Shown here: positions 26,678 to 36,485 of the stretch, one piece after another
Layout: each line of letters begins with the position of its first letter
Numbering within the stretch: the stretch's first letter is position 1
From: Pseudomonas mucidolens
GTDB lineage: Bacteria > Pseudomonadota > Gammaproteobacteria > Pseudomonadales > Pseudomonadaceae
Direction of reading: 5' to 3'
Assembly (NCBI RefSeq): GCF_900106045.1
Contig: NZ_LT629802.1
Span: forward strand, 4,030,001-4,094,000
DNA length: 64,000 bases
Notes under the pieces: generated by a model
Told to the model about the DNA's origin: nothing
Seen by the model: the letters and a program-made list of their open reading frames with translations, nothing else
Database searches by the model: none
Translations under genes and position numbers: made by a program

Positions 26678-28342
26678 ATGGCGTACTACCGCACCCCTCA
26701 CGACGTTACCGCTCTGCCCGCCTGGCAAGCGCTCAATCAACATCGCCAAGCCATGCAGGACTTCAGCATGCGCGAAGCCTTCAATGCCGATCCCCAGCGC
26801 TTTAACCAGTTCACCTTGAGCAGCTGCGGACTTTTCCTCGATTACTCAAAAAACCTCATCACCCGTGAAACCCGCGACCTGCTGGTGGGCCTGGCCAACG
26901 AAGTCGACCTGCAAGGTGCGATCAAGGCATTGTTCGACGGCGAGCCGGTCAACTCCTCCGAAGGTCGCCCAGCGCTGCATACCGCATTGCGTCGGCCTGT
27001 GGGTGACAAACTGTCGATCAATGGCACGAATATCATGCCGGACGTGCACAAGGTGCTGAACCAGATCACCGATCTGGTGGGCCGCATCCACGACGGTCTG
27101 TGGCGCGGCTATACCGAAAAGCCGATCACCGACGTGGTCAACATCGGTATCGGTGGCTCGTTCCTCGGTCCCCAGCTGGTGTCCGAGGCGCTGTTGTCCT
27201 ACGCCCACAAAGGTGTGCGCTGCCACTACCTGGCGAACATCGACGGCAGCGAGTTCCACGAGCTGACCATGAAGCTGCGCGCCGAGACCACGTTGTTTAT
27301 CGTCTCGTCGAAATCCTTCAATACCCTGGAAACCCTGAAAAACGCCCAGGCCGCACGCGCCTGGTATCTGGCCCAGGGTGGCTCGGAAGCTGAGCTGTAT
27401 CGCCACTTCATCGCCGTATCCAGCAACAACGCCGCGGCCGTGGCCTTCGGTATCCGTGAAGAAAACATCTTTCCGATGTGGGATTGGGTGGGCGGTCGCT
27501 ACTCGCTGTGGTCGGCCATCGGCTTGCCTATCGCCCTGGCCATCGGCATGTCCAACTTCAAGGAGTTGCTGTCCGGCGCCTACACCATGGACCAGCATTT
27601 CCGGAGCGCGCCGTTCGAGCAGAACATGCCGGTGCTACTGGCGCTGCTTGGCGTGTGGTACGGCAACTTCTGGGGCGCGCAAAGCCACGCAATCCTGCCG
27701 TATGACCACTATCTGCGGAACATCACCAAACACCTGCAACAACTGGACATGGAATCCAACGGCAAAAGCGTGCGCCAGGACGGCACGCCGGTCGCCACCG
27801 ATACCGGCCCGGTGATCTGGGGTGGCGTGGGCTGCAACGGTCAACATGCTTACCACCAGTTGCTGCACCAGGGCACCCAACTGATCCCGGCCGACTTCAT
27901 TGTGCCGATCGTCAGTTTCAACCCGGTTTCCGACCACCACCAATGGCTGTATGCCAACTGCCTGTCGCAAAGCCAGGCGCTGATGCTCGGCAAGACCCGC
28001 AGCGAAGCCGAAGCCGAGTTGCGTGACAAGGGCCTGGACGAAGACGAGGTGCAGAAGCTGGCCCCGCACAAGGTGATTCCCGGCAACCGCCCGAGCAACA
28101 CGCTGGTGGTGGAACGCATCAGTCCGCGCCGCCTGGGCGCGCTAGTGGCGATGTATGAACATAAAGTGTTCGTGCAAAGCGTCATCTGGGGCATCAACGC
28201 CTTCGATCAATGGGGCGTCGAGCTGGGCAAGGAGCTGGGCAAAGGCGTCTATAATCGCCTGACCGGCAACGAGGAAACGTCTGCCGAGGACGCGTCGACC
28301 CAGGGTTTGATCAACTACTTCCGCGGTCGCCACCGCGGCTGA
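26678..28342 (+). CDS. pgi: Glucose-6-phosphate isomerase
   Basis: Interconverts glucose-6-phosphate and fructose-6-phosphate; in pseudomonads, which lack phosphofructokinase, it works mainly towards glucose-6-phosphate and exopolysaccharide precursors. The 554-residue protein starts [19 protein letters not shown]. It has the sugar-phosphate site [15 protein letters not shown] near residues 152-166, the catalytic [16 protein letters not shown], and the C-terminal [17 protein letters not shown] 26678 was chosen by its AAGGA site and family length; the upstream frame extension has no homology. A perfect hairpin follows the gene. Confidence 0.97.
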   Translation: MAYYRTPHDVTALPAWQALNQHRQAMQDFSMREAFNADPQRFNQFTLSSCGLFLDYSKNLITRETRDLLVGLANEVDLQGAIKALFDGEPVNSSEGRPALHTALRRPVGDKLSINGTNIMPDVHKVLNQITDLVGRIHDGLWRGYTEKPITDVVNIGIGGSFLGPQLVSEALLSYAHKGVRCHYLANIDGSEFHELTMKLRAETTLFIVSSKSFNTLETLKNAQAARAWYLAQGGSEAELYRHFIAVSSNNAAAVAFGIREENIFPMWDWVGGRYSLWSAIGLPIALAIGMSNFKELLSGAYTMDQHFRSAPFEQNMPVLLALLGVWYGNFWGAQSHAILPYDHYLRNITKHLQQLDMESNGKSVRQDGTPVATDTGPVIWGGVGCNGQHAYHQLLHQGTQLIPADFIVPIVSFNPVSDHHQWLYANCLSQSQALMLGKTRSEAEAELRDKGLDEDEVQKLAPHKVIPGNRPSNTLVVERISPRRLGALVAMYEHKVFVQSVIWGINAFDQWGVELGKELGKGVYNRLTGNEETSAEDASTQGLINYFRGRHRG

Positions 28343-28356
28343 TACGCGGTCACCAG

Positions 28357-28382
28357 GGCCAACGTCCGTTTGGACGTTGGCC
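28357..28382 (+). terminator. Perfect hairpin between pgi and acs
   Basis: GGCCAACGTCC-GTTT-GGACGTTGGCC, an 11-bp perfect stem 14 bases after the pgi stop, with only two T following. Probably the pgi terminator. Confidence 0.6.
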
Positions 28383-28428
28383 TTGAACCTACCCGCCACA
28401 GGGTGCATCTTTATCTCTTGTCGCACAT

Positions 28429-28440
28429 AACAAGAATAAG
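28429..28440 (+). promoter_or_regulatory. Probable Hfq/Crc (CA) motif at the acs ribosome site
   Basis: AACAAGAATAAG fits AAnAAnAAnAA perfectly and overlaps the AAGGA ribosome site of acs (ATG 28449). Position and sequence are those of translationally repressed catabolite-control targets. Confidence 0.6.
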
Positions 28441-28448
28441 GATCCCTC

Positions 28449-30386
28449 ATGTTCGATATCAGCACTTTCCCCAAGGCCGACGCCGTCCGCCGGGCTGCGC
28501 AACTCAGTCAAGAGGATTATCAGCGCCTCTATCGTCAGTCCATCGAGCAACCGGAGACGTTCTGGGCCGAACAGGCCAGGGAATTTCTCGACTGGATCAC
28601 GCCCTGGAACCGCGTCCGGCACTCGGACATCAAGACCGGTGAGGCCCAATGGTTTGCCGGCGGCCAACTGAACGTCAGTTACAACTGCATCGATCGCCAC
28701 CTGCCCCAGCGCGCCGAACAACCGGCGTTTATCTGGGAAGGCGATGATCCGACGAAAGCGTCCAGCATCACCTACCACCAACTTCATCAAAACGTCTGCC
28801 GCCTGGCCAATGTGCTGAAAAGTCGCGGCGTGAAGAAAGGTGATCGCGTCTGCATCTACATGCCGATGATCCCCGAGGCTGCCTATGCGATGCTGGCCTG
28901 CACCCGCATCGGCGCCGTGCATTCAGTCGTGTTCGGTGGTTTCTCGCCGGACGCCCTGCGTGACCGAATTCTCGATGCCGACTGCCGTACCCTGATCACC
29001 GCCGACGAAGGCGTGCGCGGTGGCAAACTCGTGGCGCTGAAACAGAATGTCGACAAGGCCCTGGCCAGTTGTCCGAATGTCAGCTCGGTGCTGGTGGTAG
29101 AGCGTACCGGCGTGGCAATCGACTGGGTTGAAGGCCGCGACCTGAAATATCAACAGGCCGTGGACAGTGCCAGCGAAGATTGCACTCCCGAGCCAATGGA
29201 CGCCGAAGACCCGCTGTTTATCCTCTACACCTCCGGCAGCACCGGCAAACCCAAAGGTGTGCTGCACACCACCGGCGGCTACCTGCTGCAAGCGGCGATG
29301 ACCTTCAAATACGTGCTCGATTACCGCGACGGCGAGGTGTTCTGGTGTACCGCTGACGTCGGCTGGGTCACCGGGCACAGTTACATCGTCTACGGGCCGC
29401 TGGCCAATGGCGCGACCTCGCTGATGTTCGAAGGCGTCCCGAGCTACCCGGACAGCTCGCGCTTCTGGCAAGTGATCGACAAACATCAGGTGAATATTTT
29501 CTATACCGCGCCCACCGCACTGCGCGCCTTGATGCGCGAAGGTCATGGCCCTCTGGAAAATACCTCACGCGCCAGTTTGCGCTTGCTGGGCAGCGTCGGC
29601 GAACCGATCAACCCCGAAGCCTGGGACTGGTACTTCAACGCCGTCGGCGAGCAGCGCTGCCCGATTGTCGACACCTGGTGGCAGACTGAAACCGGCGGCA
29701 TCATGCTCAGTCCGCTGGTCAGCGCACAAACCATCAAGCCCGGTTGCGCGACCCGGCCCATGTTTGGTGTAGAGCCCGTCCTGCTGGATGAACAGGGCAA
29801 GGAAATCAGCGGCGCGGGAAGCGGCGTGCTTGCCATAAAATCCACTTGGCCGGGGCAGATCCGGAGTGTCTACGGCGACCCGCAGCGCATGCTCGACACC
29901 TACTTCAAACCCTATCCCGGTTATTACTTCACCGGCGATGGCGCACGGCGCGACGCGGACGGTGACTATTGGATCACCGGGCGGATCGACGATGTCATCA
30001 ACGTCTCCGGGCACCGCATCGGCACCGCCGAGGTGGAAAGCGCGCTGGTGCTCCACGACCAAGTGGCCGAAGCAGCAGTGGTGGGCTATCCCCATGATCT
30101 CAAGGGCCAAGGCATTTATGCCTTCGTCACGCCGATGAACGGCGTCGAGCCCAGCGACGCGTTGAAAAAACACTTGCTGGATCTGGTCAGCAAAGAGATC
30201 GGCAGCTTCGCCAAGCCTGAGTTGATCCAATGGGCGCCAGCCTTGCCCAAAACCCGATCAGGCAAGATCATGCGACGTATCCTGCGCAAAATCGCCTGCA
30301 ATGAGCTGGACAGCCTGGGGGACACTTCTACCTTGGCTGACCCCAGCGTGGTCGACGGCTTGATCGACAAGCGCCTGAACCGATAG
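28449..30386 (+). CDS. acs: Acetyl-CoA synthetase (AMP-forming)
   Basis: Activates acetate to acetyl-CoA through acetyl-AMP. The 645-residue ANL-family protein has the P-loop [12 protein letters not shown] near residue 259, the core motif [11 protein letters not shown] near 410, the hinge [14 protein letters not shown] near 497, and the regulatory/catalytic lysine in [11 protein letters not shown] (about Lys606), the usual acetylation site. It corresponds by synteny to the P. aeruginosa gene called acsB. It is followed 16 bases later by an MpaB-like gene, likely co-transcribed. A CA motif over the ribosome site suggests Hfq/Crc control. Confidence 0.96.
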   Translation: MFDISTFPKADAVRRAAQLSQEDYQRLYRQSIEQPETFWAEQAREFLDWITPWNRVRHSDIKTGEAQWFAGGQLNVSYNCIDRHLPQRAEQPAFIWEGDDPTKASSITYHQLHQNVCRLANVLKSRGVKKGDRVCIYMPMIPEAAYAMLACTRIGAVHSVVFGGFSPDALRDRILDADCRTLITADEGVRGGKLVALKQNVDKALASCPNVSSVLVVERTGVAIDWVEGRDLKYQQAVDSASEDCTPEPMDAEDPLFILYTSGSTGKPKGVLHTTGGYLLQAAMTFKYVLDYRDGEVFWCTADVGWVTGHSYIVYGPLANGATSLMFEGVPSYPDSSRFWQVIDKHQVNIFYTAPTALRALMREGHGPLENTSRASLRLLGSVGEPINPEAWDWYFNAVGEQRCPIVDTWWQTETGGIMLSPLVSAQTIKPGCATRPMFGVEPVLLDEQGKEISGAGSGVLAIKSTWPGQIRSVYGDPQRMLDTYFKPYPGYYFTGDGARRDADGDYWITGRIDDVINVSGHRIGTAEVESALVLHDQVAEAAVVGYPHDLKGQGIYAFVTPMNGVEPSDALKKHLLDLVSKEIGSFAKPELIQWAPALPKTRSGKIMRRILRKIACNELDSLGDTSTLADPSVVDGLIDKRLNR

Positions 30387-30402
30387 GAACCCCTGAACCG
30401 CC

Positions 30403-31272
30403 ATGGAATTTCTGCGTAGCCGCATCGAATCCCAGTTGATGAGCCTGACCGGCCTGTCCCTGGGCAACCTGGACCTGGAACACCCCAAGGGCGATCCCGG
30501 ACTGTTCGGACCGGATTCGGTAAGCTGGAAAGTCCATGGCGACTTCAGCAGCATGTTGATCGGCGGCATCAGTGCCTTGATGCTGCAAGCGCTACATCCT
30601 CTGGCCCTGGCCGGTGTGTGGGACCACTCGAACTTTCGCCAGGATATGCTCGGCCGTTTACGGCGTACTTCGCAGTTTATCTCCGGCACTACATTCGGCT
30701 CACGCCGCGACGCCGATTGGCTGATTGAAAAAGTGCGCACCATCCACCTGCAAGTGGTCGGCCATGCACCTGACGGCCGTCCCTATGCGGCCAGCGATCC
30801 TGAATTGCTGACCTGGGTTCATGTTGCCGAGGTCAGTAGCTTCCTCGCCGCACACCTGCGCTACCGAAACCCCGATTTATCGCCCCGGGATCAGGATCGG
30901 TACTACAGCGAGATTGCCCTGGTTGCCGAACGACTGGGGGCGCGCCATGTGCCGCGTTCACGCCAGGACGTGGCTGATTACCTGCAACGTATCCGCCCGC
31001 AATTGCTGTGTGACGCGCGCAGCCATGAAGTACTGCGCCTGCTGCTGGATGCGCCGGCCCCAAGCACGCTGGCCAAGCCTTTCGGCTCGCTGATGATGCG
31101 CGCCGGCATCGACCTGTTGCCGGATTGGGCCGCCAGCATGCTTGGACAACAACTAAACCCGCTGCAACGCCAGCTGATCCGCGCCGGTGTCAGGCGTAGC
31201 GCGCCGTTGTTGCGCTGGGCGATGCGCAATGGTTCGGCACAAAGAGCTCATCGACGGATGGGGTTACTGTAG
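30403..31272 (+). CDS. MpaB/DUF2236 family (oxygenase-like) protein
   Basis: A 289-residue protein of the DUF2236 family, which includes the fungal oxygenase MpaB and is related to the latex-clearing heme protein Lcp. Family features visible are WKVHGDFSSMLIGGISALMLQALHPLALAGV near residues 42-72 (quoted by position), the conserved His/Arg in FRQDMLGRLRRT near 79, and WVHVAEVSSFL with the probable heme-ligand His near 140. Small insertions make an exact ligand call unsafe. It starts 16 bases after acs, so probably one operon. Substrate unknown. Confidence 0.83.
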   Translation: MEFLRSRIESQLMSLTGLSLGNLDLEHPKGDPGLFGPDSVSWKVHGDFSSMLIGGISALMLQALHPLALAGVWDHSNFRQDMLGRLRRTSQFISGTTFGSRRDADWLIEKVRTIHLQVVGHAPDGRPYAASDPELLTWVHVAEVSSFLAAHLRYRNPDLSPRDQDRYYSEIALVAERLGARHVPRSRQDVADYLQRIRPQLLCDARSHEVLRLLLDAPAPSTLAKPFGSLMMRAGIDLLPDWAASMLGQQLNPLQRQLIRAGVRRSAPLLRWAMRNGSAQRAHRRMGLL

Positions 31273-31348
31273 GGGTAAGGGGGAGGCCTACAGAAAACCT
31301 CATAGCTGTTAAACTCCTGCGCCCCAATCAACCAGCAAGGCGCGCTCC

Positions 31349-32365
31349 ATGTCTTCCCTGAATCAGGCGCTGCGCGCCGCTCTCGATCATCGCCAAGACC
31401 TGCTCGCCGAGCTGCATGCCCAAGGCAGCGATTGCTATCGGTTGTTCCATGGTAGCCAGGAAGGCGCAGGTGGCCTGACCATCGACCGCTATGGTCCGCA
31501 ATTGCTGGTGCAGAGTTTTCACCAGTCCCTGGAACGCGACGTCCTGCTGCAACTGCACCAGCAGGTCAACCAGCACATGGGCCTTGAGCTGCTGCTGGTC
31601 TACAACGATCGCTCCCGTGGCAACTCGCGCATCGACCGTGAAGACATGGTCTACCACGCCGAACCCGCAGCCCTGGAAGACCTGGTCGGCCATGAGTGGG
31701 GCTTGAACTATCGCGTACGCGGTCGCCATGCCGGACAAGACCCGTTGCTGTTTCTAGACCTGCGTAACACGCGCGGCTGGGTCAAGGAACACAGTGCCGG
31801 CAAACGTGTGCTGAACCTGTTCGCTTACACCTGTGGCGTGGGCCTGAGCGCAGCAGCCGGTGGCGCCCGCGAAGTGTGTAACCTGGACTTTGCCGAGGGC
31901 AATCTGGCGGTCGGTCGCGAAAACGGCCTGTTGAACCCACAACTGCCGGAAATGCAGTTTGTGCAATCCGACTATTTCCCCGCCATCCGCCAATTGGCAG
32001 GCTTGCCGATTACCCAGCGGCGCGGTCAAAAACTGCCCAGCTACCCACGCCTGGAGCAACGCCGATACGACCTTGTGCTGCTCGACCCTCCAGCCTGGGC
32101 CAAAAGCGCCTTTGGTACCGTCGACCTGCTGCGCGACTACCAGAGTTTGCTCAAGCCTGCGTTGCTGGCGACGGCCGATAACGGCGCGCTGATCTGTTGC
32201 AACAACCTGGCAAAAGTCAGCATGAATGACTGGCGTGAGCAAGTACTGCGCTGCGCCGAAAAAGCCGGAAGGCCGGTGCGCGACTGGGCAATCATGACGC
32301 CAGGCGCAGACTTTCCCTCCCAGGATCAGCAGCCCCCGTTGAAGACCCTGATTCTGCAGCTGTAG
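31349..32365 (+). CDS. Class I SAM-dependent methyltransferase (RlmI/RlmK-related)
   Basis: A 338-residue methyltransferase of the group that contains the 23S rRNA m5C/m7G enzymes RlmI and RlmK. It has an N-terminal EEHI-like region (YRLFHGSQEGAGGLTIDRYG), the SAM loop VLNLFAYTCGVGLSA near residue 154, and LLDPPAWAKS near 245, a DPP motif used for nucleic-acid base methylation. It lacks the N-terminal PUA domain of RlmI, so rRNA specificity is not certain. It stands alone between the MpaB-like gene and the DUF748 gene. Confidence 0.83.
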   Translation: MSSLNQALRAALDHRQDLLAELHAQGSDCYRLFHGSQEGAGGLTIDRYGPQLLVQSFHQSLERDVLLQLHQQVNQHMGLELLLVYNDRSRGNSRIDREDMVYHAEPAALEDLVGHEWGLNYRVRGRHAGQDPLLFLDLRNTRGWVKEHSAGKRVLNLFAYTCGVGLSAAAGGAREVCNLDFAEGNLAVGRENGLLNPQLPEMQFVQSDYFPAIRQLAGLPITQRRGQKLPSYPRLEQRRYDLVLLDPPAWAKSAFGTVDLLRDYQSLLKPALLATADNGALICCNNLAKVSMNDWREQVLRCAEKAGRPVRDWAIMTPGADFPSQDQQPPLKTLILQL

Positions 32366-32462
32366 GACCTGTCCTAAAAAGACCCGGTTACTGTAATAAA
32401 GGTGCGGTTCTTCGGAACCGTAAACCCGTGCCATACTCCAAGGCACTCTTTGATCGACATAG

Positions 32463-35408
32463 ATGGCGTCACTCATGCCCAAAGGATTGATTCGCGCCAC
32501 AGGCGCCTTGCTGACCGCCCTTGCACTCTACAGCTTGCTGGGCTTCCTGATTCTTCCCGGTATAGCCCTTCGCGTGGCCAATCAACAGTTAGCCAACTAC
32601 GCCACGGTACCGGCCCGCCTCGAACGCATCGAGCTCAACCCCTTCAGCCTTGAACTGACCCTTTGGGGCCTGAATATCGGCGAGCCGGGCAAGGAGCAGG
32701 TAGGTTTTGAACGCCTCTATGCCAATCTGCAGCTCGACAGTCTCTGGACCCGGGTCCTGCACGTTGCCGACGTGCAGTTGGACAAACCAAAGACCGAAGT
32801 GCTGTTCGACAAATCCGGCACGCTCAACCTGACGCAACTGTTCAAACTGCCCGCCAGCGAGCCCACCCCGGATGATCCCGAGAGCAAACCGTTCCCGCTG
32901 CGCATCGAGCGTATCAAGCTGGCCGCCGGGTACGTCCGGTTTGAAGACTTGCGCCCCAGCGAGCCCATTGAATTTCTCTACGACACACTCGACTTCGAGC
33001 TGAAAAACCTCAGTACCCTGCCCGAAGACAACGCCGACATGACCCTTGTGGCAGCCGGCCCCCAAGGCGGCCAGATCGACTGGACCGGCAATTTCAGCCT
33101 GGTGCCCATCGCGTCCGAGGGTAAACTGAAGGTGACCGATGGCCAGATGAAAGCCTGGTGGCCTTATGTGCGCGACGCTCTGCCACTGGTGCTGGAAAAC
33201 GGTGTATTGAATTTCAGCACCGACTACACGCTGAACCTGTCCAAAGAAACCGAACTGAATCTGACCAACACCACCGCGAGCATCGCCCCTTTCGCCATCA
33301 AGGCGCCGGATGGCAGGCCGCTGGCGCGCCTGGAGCGCCTGGATGTCAGCGAAACCTCAATCGACCTGGCCAAGCAGCAGGTGATTGTCGGCAAGATCCG
33401 CAGCAACAAACTCGAAACCTGGGCCGCGCGCGAAGCCGACGGCCGGCTGGATTGGCAGAGGCTGTTCGCCAGTCAACCGAGCAAACCGGCCGCGACCTCG
33501 GAACCCGCGAGTGCTCCCGCCACCGCCGACTCGCCGGCAGCGGAACCCGCCGCCCCGAGCAAACCTTGGCAAGTACTGCTCAAGGATGTCCAACTGCGCA
33601 ACTACCAAGTGCATCTGGCAGACCGTCAGGTCAAACCTGAGGTGGCGCTGGACCTGGGCCCACTGAATGTCGACGTACAGAACTTCGACAGCCTCAACCA
33701 GAGCCCTTTCACGCTCAAGATCGATACCGGACTGGGTAAACAGGGCAAGCTCCAGGCGAGCGGCCAGGTTAATCTGAATCCGATCAGCGCCAAGCTCAAA
33801 GTCGACACCAAGGATATCGACCTGCGGGTCGCCCAGGCCTATATCAGCCCCTTCATTCGCCTGGAGCTGCGAAGCGGCATGCTGGGCAGCAACCTGGATG
33901 TGAACCTCAAGGGCACCGAGCCCCTGGCACTGCAGATCACCGGCCGCGCACAGGTGGATCAGTTACACACTCTGGATACCCTCAAGACCCGTGATTTCTT
34001 GAAATGGCAGCGCCTGGTGGTTGAAGGCCTGAACTATCAGCACGGTGACAGCTTGTCGATCGACAAGGTGAGCCTGCTGCAACCCTACGCGCGCTTCATG
34101 ATCAACGATGATCGCAGCACTAACGTCGATGACCTGTTGATTCCCCAACCGGCCGACAGTGGCGCCAAGTCCACCTCCAAATCCACTGCAAGCAACGAGA
34201 AGCCCCTGGGCATTCATATCGGCCAGATTGCGATCAATGACGGCTCGGCTAACTTTGCCGACTTCAGCCTGACTCCCAACTTCGCCACGGCCATCCAGCA
34301 ACTCAACGGTAAGATCGGGACCATCGACAGCCGTCAGGCCAAACCTGCGAGCGTCGACATCAAGGGCAAGGTTGACCGCTATGCGCCCGTGACGATCAAA
34401 GGCAGCGTGAACCCGTTTGACCCGATGGCGGCGCTGGATATCGCCACCAGCTTCAAACGCGTCGAACTGACGACATTGACGCCGTACTCGGGCAAGTTCG
34501 CCGGGTTCCGTATCCGCAAGGGCCGGCTCAATCTTGACCTGCACTACGTCATCACCAAAGGCCAGTTGAAGGCCGAGAACAAGGTGGTGGTGGAACAACT
34601 GCAATTGGGCGAGAAGGTCGACAGCGCGGATGCCGTGGATCTGCCGATTCGCCTGGCGATTGCCTTGCTCAAGGACACCGATGGCAAGATATCCATCGAG
34701 CTGCCAGTGACGGGCGACTTGAACAACCCGCAATTCAGCGTGATGCCGATCGTCTGGCAAACCTTGCGTAACCTGGTAGTACGCGCAGCCACGGCGCCGT
34801 TCAAGTTTATCGGCGGGCTGGTGACCGGTGGCGGCGCGGAAGACCTCGGCAACGTCTCGTTCGCCGCAGGCTCCAGCGAGCTGAGCAAGGACGCCGAGTC
34901 CGCACTGGTTAGCCTTTCCAAGGCGCTCAAGGAACGCCCTGCCCTGCGCCTGGAAATCGAAGGCACCGCAGCCGCCAGCAGCGACGGTCCTTTGCTGGCC
35001 GCGCAGCGCCTGGAGCGCGAATACCAGTACAACTACTACAAGATCCTCCAGCGTCGGGGCGACAAGGTTCCCGCCCAGGCATCGTTGCTGGAAGTACCGG
35101 AGAGCGAGAAAGCGCCGCTGCTCGAGGGCATCTACCGGACCCGCCTGAAACTACAGCCGCCGGCCGAATGGAAAGACCTCAGCCGCGATGAGCGCACGGC
35201 GAAGCTGCGTGACGGCGTGATCAAGTTCTGGAGTGGCAGTGAAGTGCTGTTACGCCAACTGGGCCAGGATCGGGCCAGCACCATCAAGGACTACTTGGTG
35301 GACAAAGGGCAACTGGAAGACGACAGGGTGTACTTTATTGATGCGAGCCTGGGGCAAGCCGAGAAGGATGGCCGGGTGATCACGCCGATGCACCTGGATG
35401 CCGAATAA
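32463..35408 (+). CDS. Large AsmA-like DUF748 family envelope protein
   Basis: A 981-residue protein with one N-terminal membrane anchor (about 12-35) and a long periplasmic part rich in beta strands. Repeats of AsmA/DUF748 type (LERIELNPFSLELTLWGL; VNPFDPMAALDI) resemble the repeating beta-groove of intermembrane lipid-bridge proteins. Residues 340-370 are a low-complexity Pro/Ala/Ser linker. The C-terminal part resembles OmpA-like/peptidoglycan-associated folds (SFAAGSSELSKDAESALVSL). A lipid-transport role is inference from the AsmA superfamily. Two starts are possible (32463 or 32475); neither has a clear ribosome site. Confidence 0.8.
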   Translation: MASLMPKGLIRATGALLTALALYSLLGFLILPGIALRVANQQLANYATVPARLERIELNPFSLELTLWGLNIGEPGKEQVGFERLYANLQLDSLWTRVLHVADVQLDKPKTEVLFDKSGTLNLTQLFKLPASEPTPDDPESKPFPLRIERIKLAAGYVRFEDLRPSEPIEFLYDTLDFELKNLSTLPEDNADMTLVAAGPQGGQIDWTGNFSLVPIASEGKLKVTDGQMKAWWPYVRDALPLVLENGVLNFSTDYTLNLSKETELNLTNTTASIAPFAIKAPDGRPLARLERLDVSETSIDLAKQQVIVGKIRSNKLETWAAREADGRLDWQRLFASQPSKPAATSEPASAPATADSPAAEPAAPSKPWQVLLKDVQLRNYQVHLADRQVKPEVALDLGPLNVDVQNFDSLNQSPFTLKIDTGLGKQGKLQASGQVNLNPISAKLKVDTKDIDLRVAQAYISPFIRLELRSGMLGSNLDVNLKGTEPLALQITGRAQVDQLHTLDTLKTRDFLKWQRLVVEGLNYQHGDSLSIDKVSLLQPYARFMINDDRSTNVDDLLIPQPADSGAKSTSKSTASNEKPLGIHIGQIAINDGSANFADFSLTPNFATAIQQLNGKIGTIDSRQAKPASVDIKGKVDRYAPVTIKGSVNPFDPMAALDIATSFKRVELTTLTPYSGKFAGFRIRKGRLNLDLHYVITKGQLKAENKVVVEQLQLGEKVDSADAVDLPIRLAIALLKDTDGKISIELPVTGDLNNPQFSVMPIVWQTLRNLVVRAATAPFKFIGGLVTGGGAEDLGNVSFAAGSSELSKDAESALVSLSKALKERPALRLEIEGTAAASSDGPLLAAQRLEREYQYNYYKILQRRGDKVPAQASLLEVPESEKAPLLEGIYRTRLKLQPPAEWKDLSRDERTAKLRDGVIKFWSGSEVLLRQLGQDRASTIKDYLVDKGQLEDDRVYFIDASLGQAEKDGRVITPMHLDAE

Positions 35409-35448
35409 CCGATCGCTCAACCTATAAATTATTCCCTTCCCCAATAGA

Positions 35449-35481
35449 ACGGGCCCCGACACTGCAAGTGTCGGGGCCCGT
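35449..35481. terminator. Long GC-rich hairpin between the DUF748 and BON genes
   Basis: ACGGGCCCCGACACT-GCA-AGTGTCGGGGCCCGT, a perfect 15-bp stem between convergent genes. T-runs are missing on both sides; it probably acts as a bidirectional barrier or terminator. Confidence 0.65.
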
Positions 35482-35586
35482 AATGGCCACATCCGTGTGG
35501 TCGGTCGCATGAACCCGTAAGGTGCATTAAGCGCAAATCTGACTCGCTCGCCGCCGCCTTTCTTCAGTCCAGTCGATAAATGTGCG

Positions 35587-36189
35587 TTACTCGGCTTTCA
35601 GGCCATCAGCCGAAACGCTTTTGACGCCTTTGATTTTCTTGGTGATGGCGACTGCCGTCTCTTTCTGCGACTCAGTCACGGCGGTAGTCGAGGACAGGGA
35701 AACCACGCCTTTGTTGGTTTCGACTTTGATGTCGGTACCAGGAATACCTTTTTCGGTGACCAGGTCGGCTTTGACTTTGGTGGTGATCCAAGTATCCGAA
35801 GTGGTTTCCTTAGCCTTGTCGACATTGTCAGCTTGGGCAGCGCCGCCAGCCATCAGGCCATCAGCGGATACCGCTTCTACACCTTTGATTTTCTTGGTGA
35901 TGCTAACGGCCATTTCTTTCTGCGAATCGGAAATCGCTTCATCCGAAGACAGGGAAACCACACCTTTGTTGGTCTCAACCTTGATATCGGAACCAGGAAT
36001 GCCTTTCTCGGTCAGCAGGTCCGCTTTGACTTTGGTGGTGATCCAAGTGTCTGAAGCCGATTCCTTAACCTGAGTAGCTTCACCTGCCGCCAGTGTCATT
36101 GGAGCCTGGGAAGTTTGAGCGTAGGCCGCGTTAGCCATTGCCAGGGTCAGAGCGGTAGCTGTTGCGGTAGCGAGAGCGAACTTCTTCAT
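35587..36189 (-). CDS. Periplasmic protein with two BON domains (OsmY-like)
   Basis: 200 residues. A signal peptide (cleavage probably after AAYA, residue 24) is followed by two nearly identical BON domains, about residues 47-112 and 132-198, each starting DTWITTKVKADL and containing KGVVSLSS. BON domains bind phospholipid; OsmY in E. coli is an osmotically induced periplasmic protein. The tandem copies differ at few positions and are also alike at the DNA level, a fairly recent or gene-converted duplication. Upstream lies a sigma-54-type promoter with palindromes, not the RpoS control expected for OsmY. Ribosome site AGGAG before ATG 36189. Confidence 0.88.
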   Translation of the reverse strand: MKKFALATATATALTLAMANAAYAQTSQAPMTLAAGEATQVKESASDTWITTKVKADLLTEKGIPGSDIKVETNKGVVSLSSDEAISDSQKEMAVSITKKIKGVEAVSADGLMAGGAAQADNVDKAKETTSDTWITTKVKADLVTEKGIPGTDIKVETNKGVVSLSSTTAVTESQKETAVAITKKIKGVKSVSADGLKAE

Positions 36190-36260
36190 ACGAGTAACTC
36201 CTGTTTTATCGAAAACCTGCAGCGTTTAAACCTTGATGCCGCAGCGTTGCAAGTGATGTT

Positions 36261-36276
36261 GCAGGCAGTGTGCCAA
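36261..36276 (-). promoter_or_regulatory. Sigma-54 (-24/-12) promoter candidate for the BON gene
   Basis: On the minus strand TTGGCAC-ACTGCC-TGCAA has GG (36274) and GC (36262) exactly 12 bases apart and a consensus -24 box. The predicted start is near 36250, leaving a 61-base 5' UTR with an AGGAG ribosome site. Confidence 0.75.
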
Positions 36277-36323
36277 CTCATGAACAGGAAATTAGTCGTT
36301 ATAAAACAATAACTTAAAATAAT

Positions 36324-36382
36324 CGCAAATTTGCGGAATCGTGCAACTTGCATGAAGGCCTGTGCACCTGCGTGCAAGTTGC
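36324..36382 (-). promoter_or_regulatory. Cluster of GCAA-TTGC palindromes upstream of the BON promoter
   Basis: Three palindromes: CGCAAATTTGCG (36324-36335), TGCAACTTGCA (36342-36352) and TGCAAGTTGC (36373-36382). The last two are also exact inverted copies of each other over ten bases, with centres about 31 bases apart. They lie some 75-130 bases upstream of the predicted start, where enhancer-binding proteins sit. Confidence 0.55.
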
Positions 36383-36433
36383 GGTTTTTGGGAAAGGTTA
36401 AAACGCTGATTTTTATTCAGTTTCCCGCGCGCA

Positions 36434-36461
36434 TAAAAAAAGGACTCCGAAGAGTCCTTTA
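36434..36461 (-). terminator. Intrinsic terminator after pnp
   Basis: AAAGGACTC-TTCG-GAGTCCTTT on the minus strand followed by a run of T (A-run at 36434-36441 on the plus strand). It ends the rpsO-pnp transcript 24 bases after the pnp stop. Confidence 0.92.
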
Positions 36462-36485
36462 TTTCAGCATGAAGCGACGGGGTAA

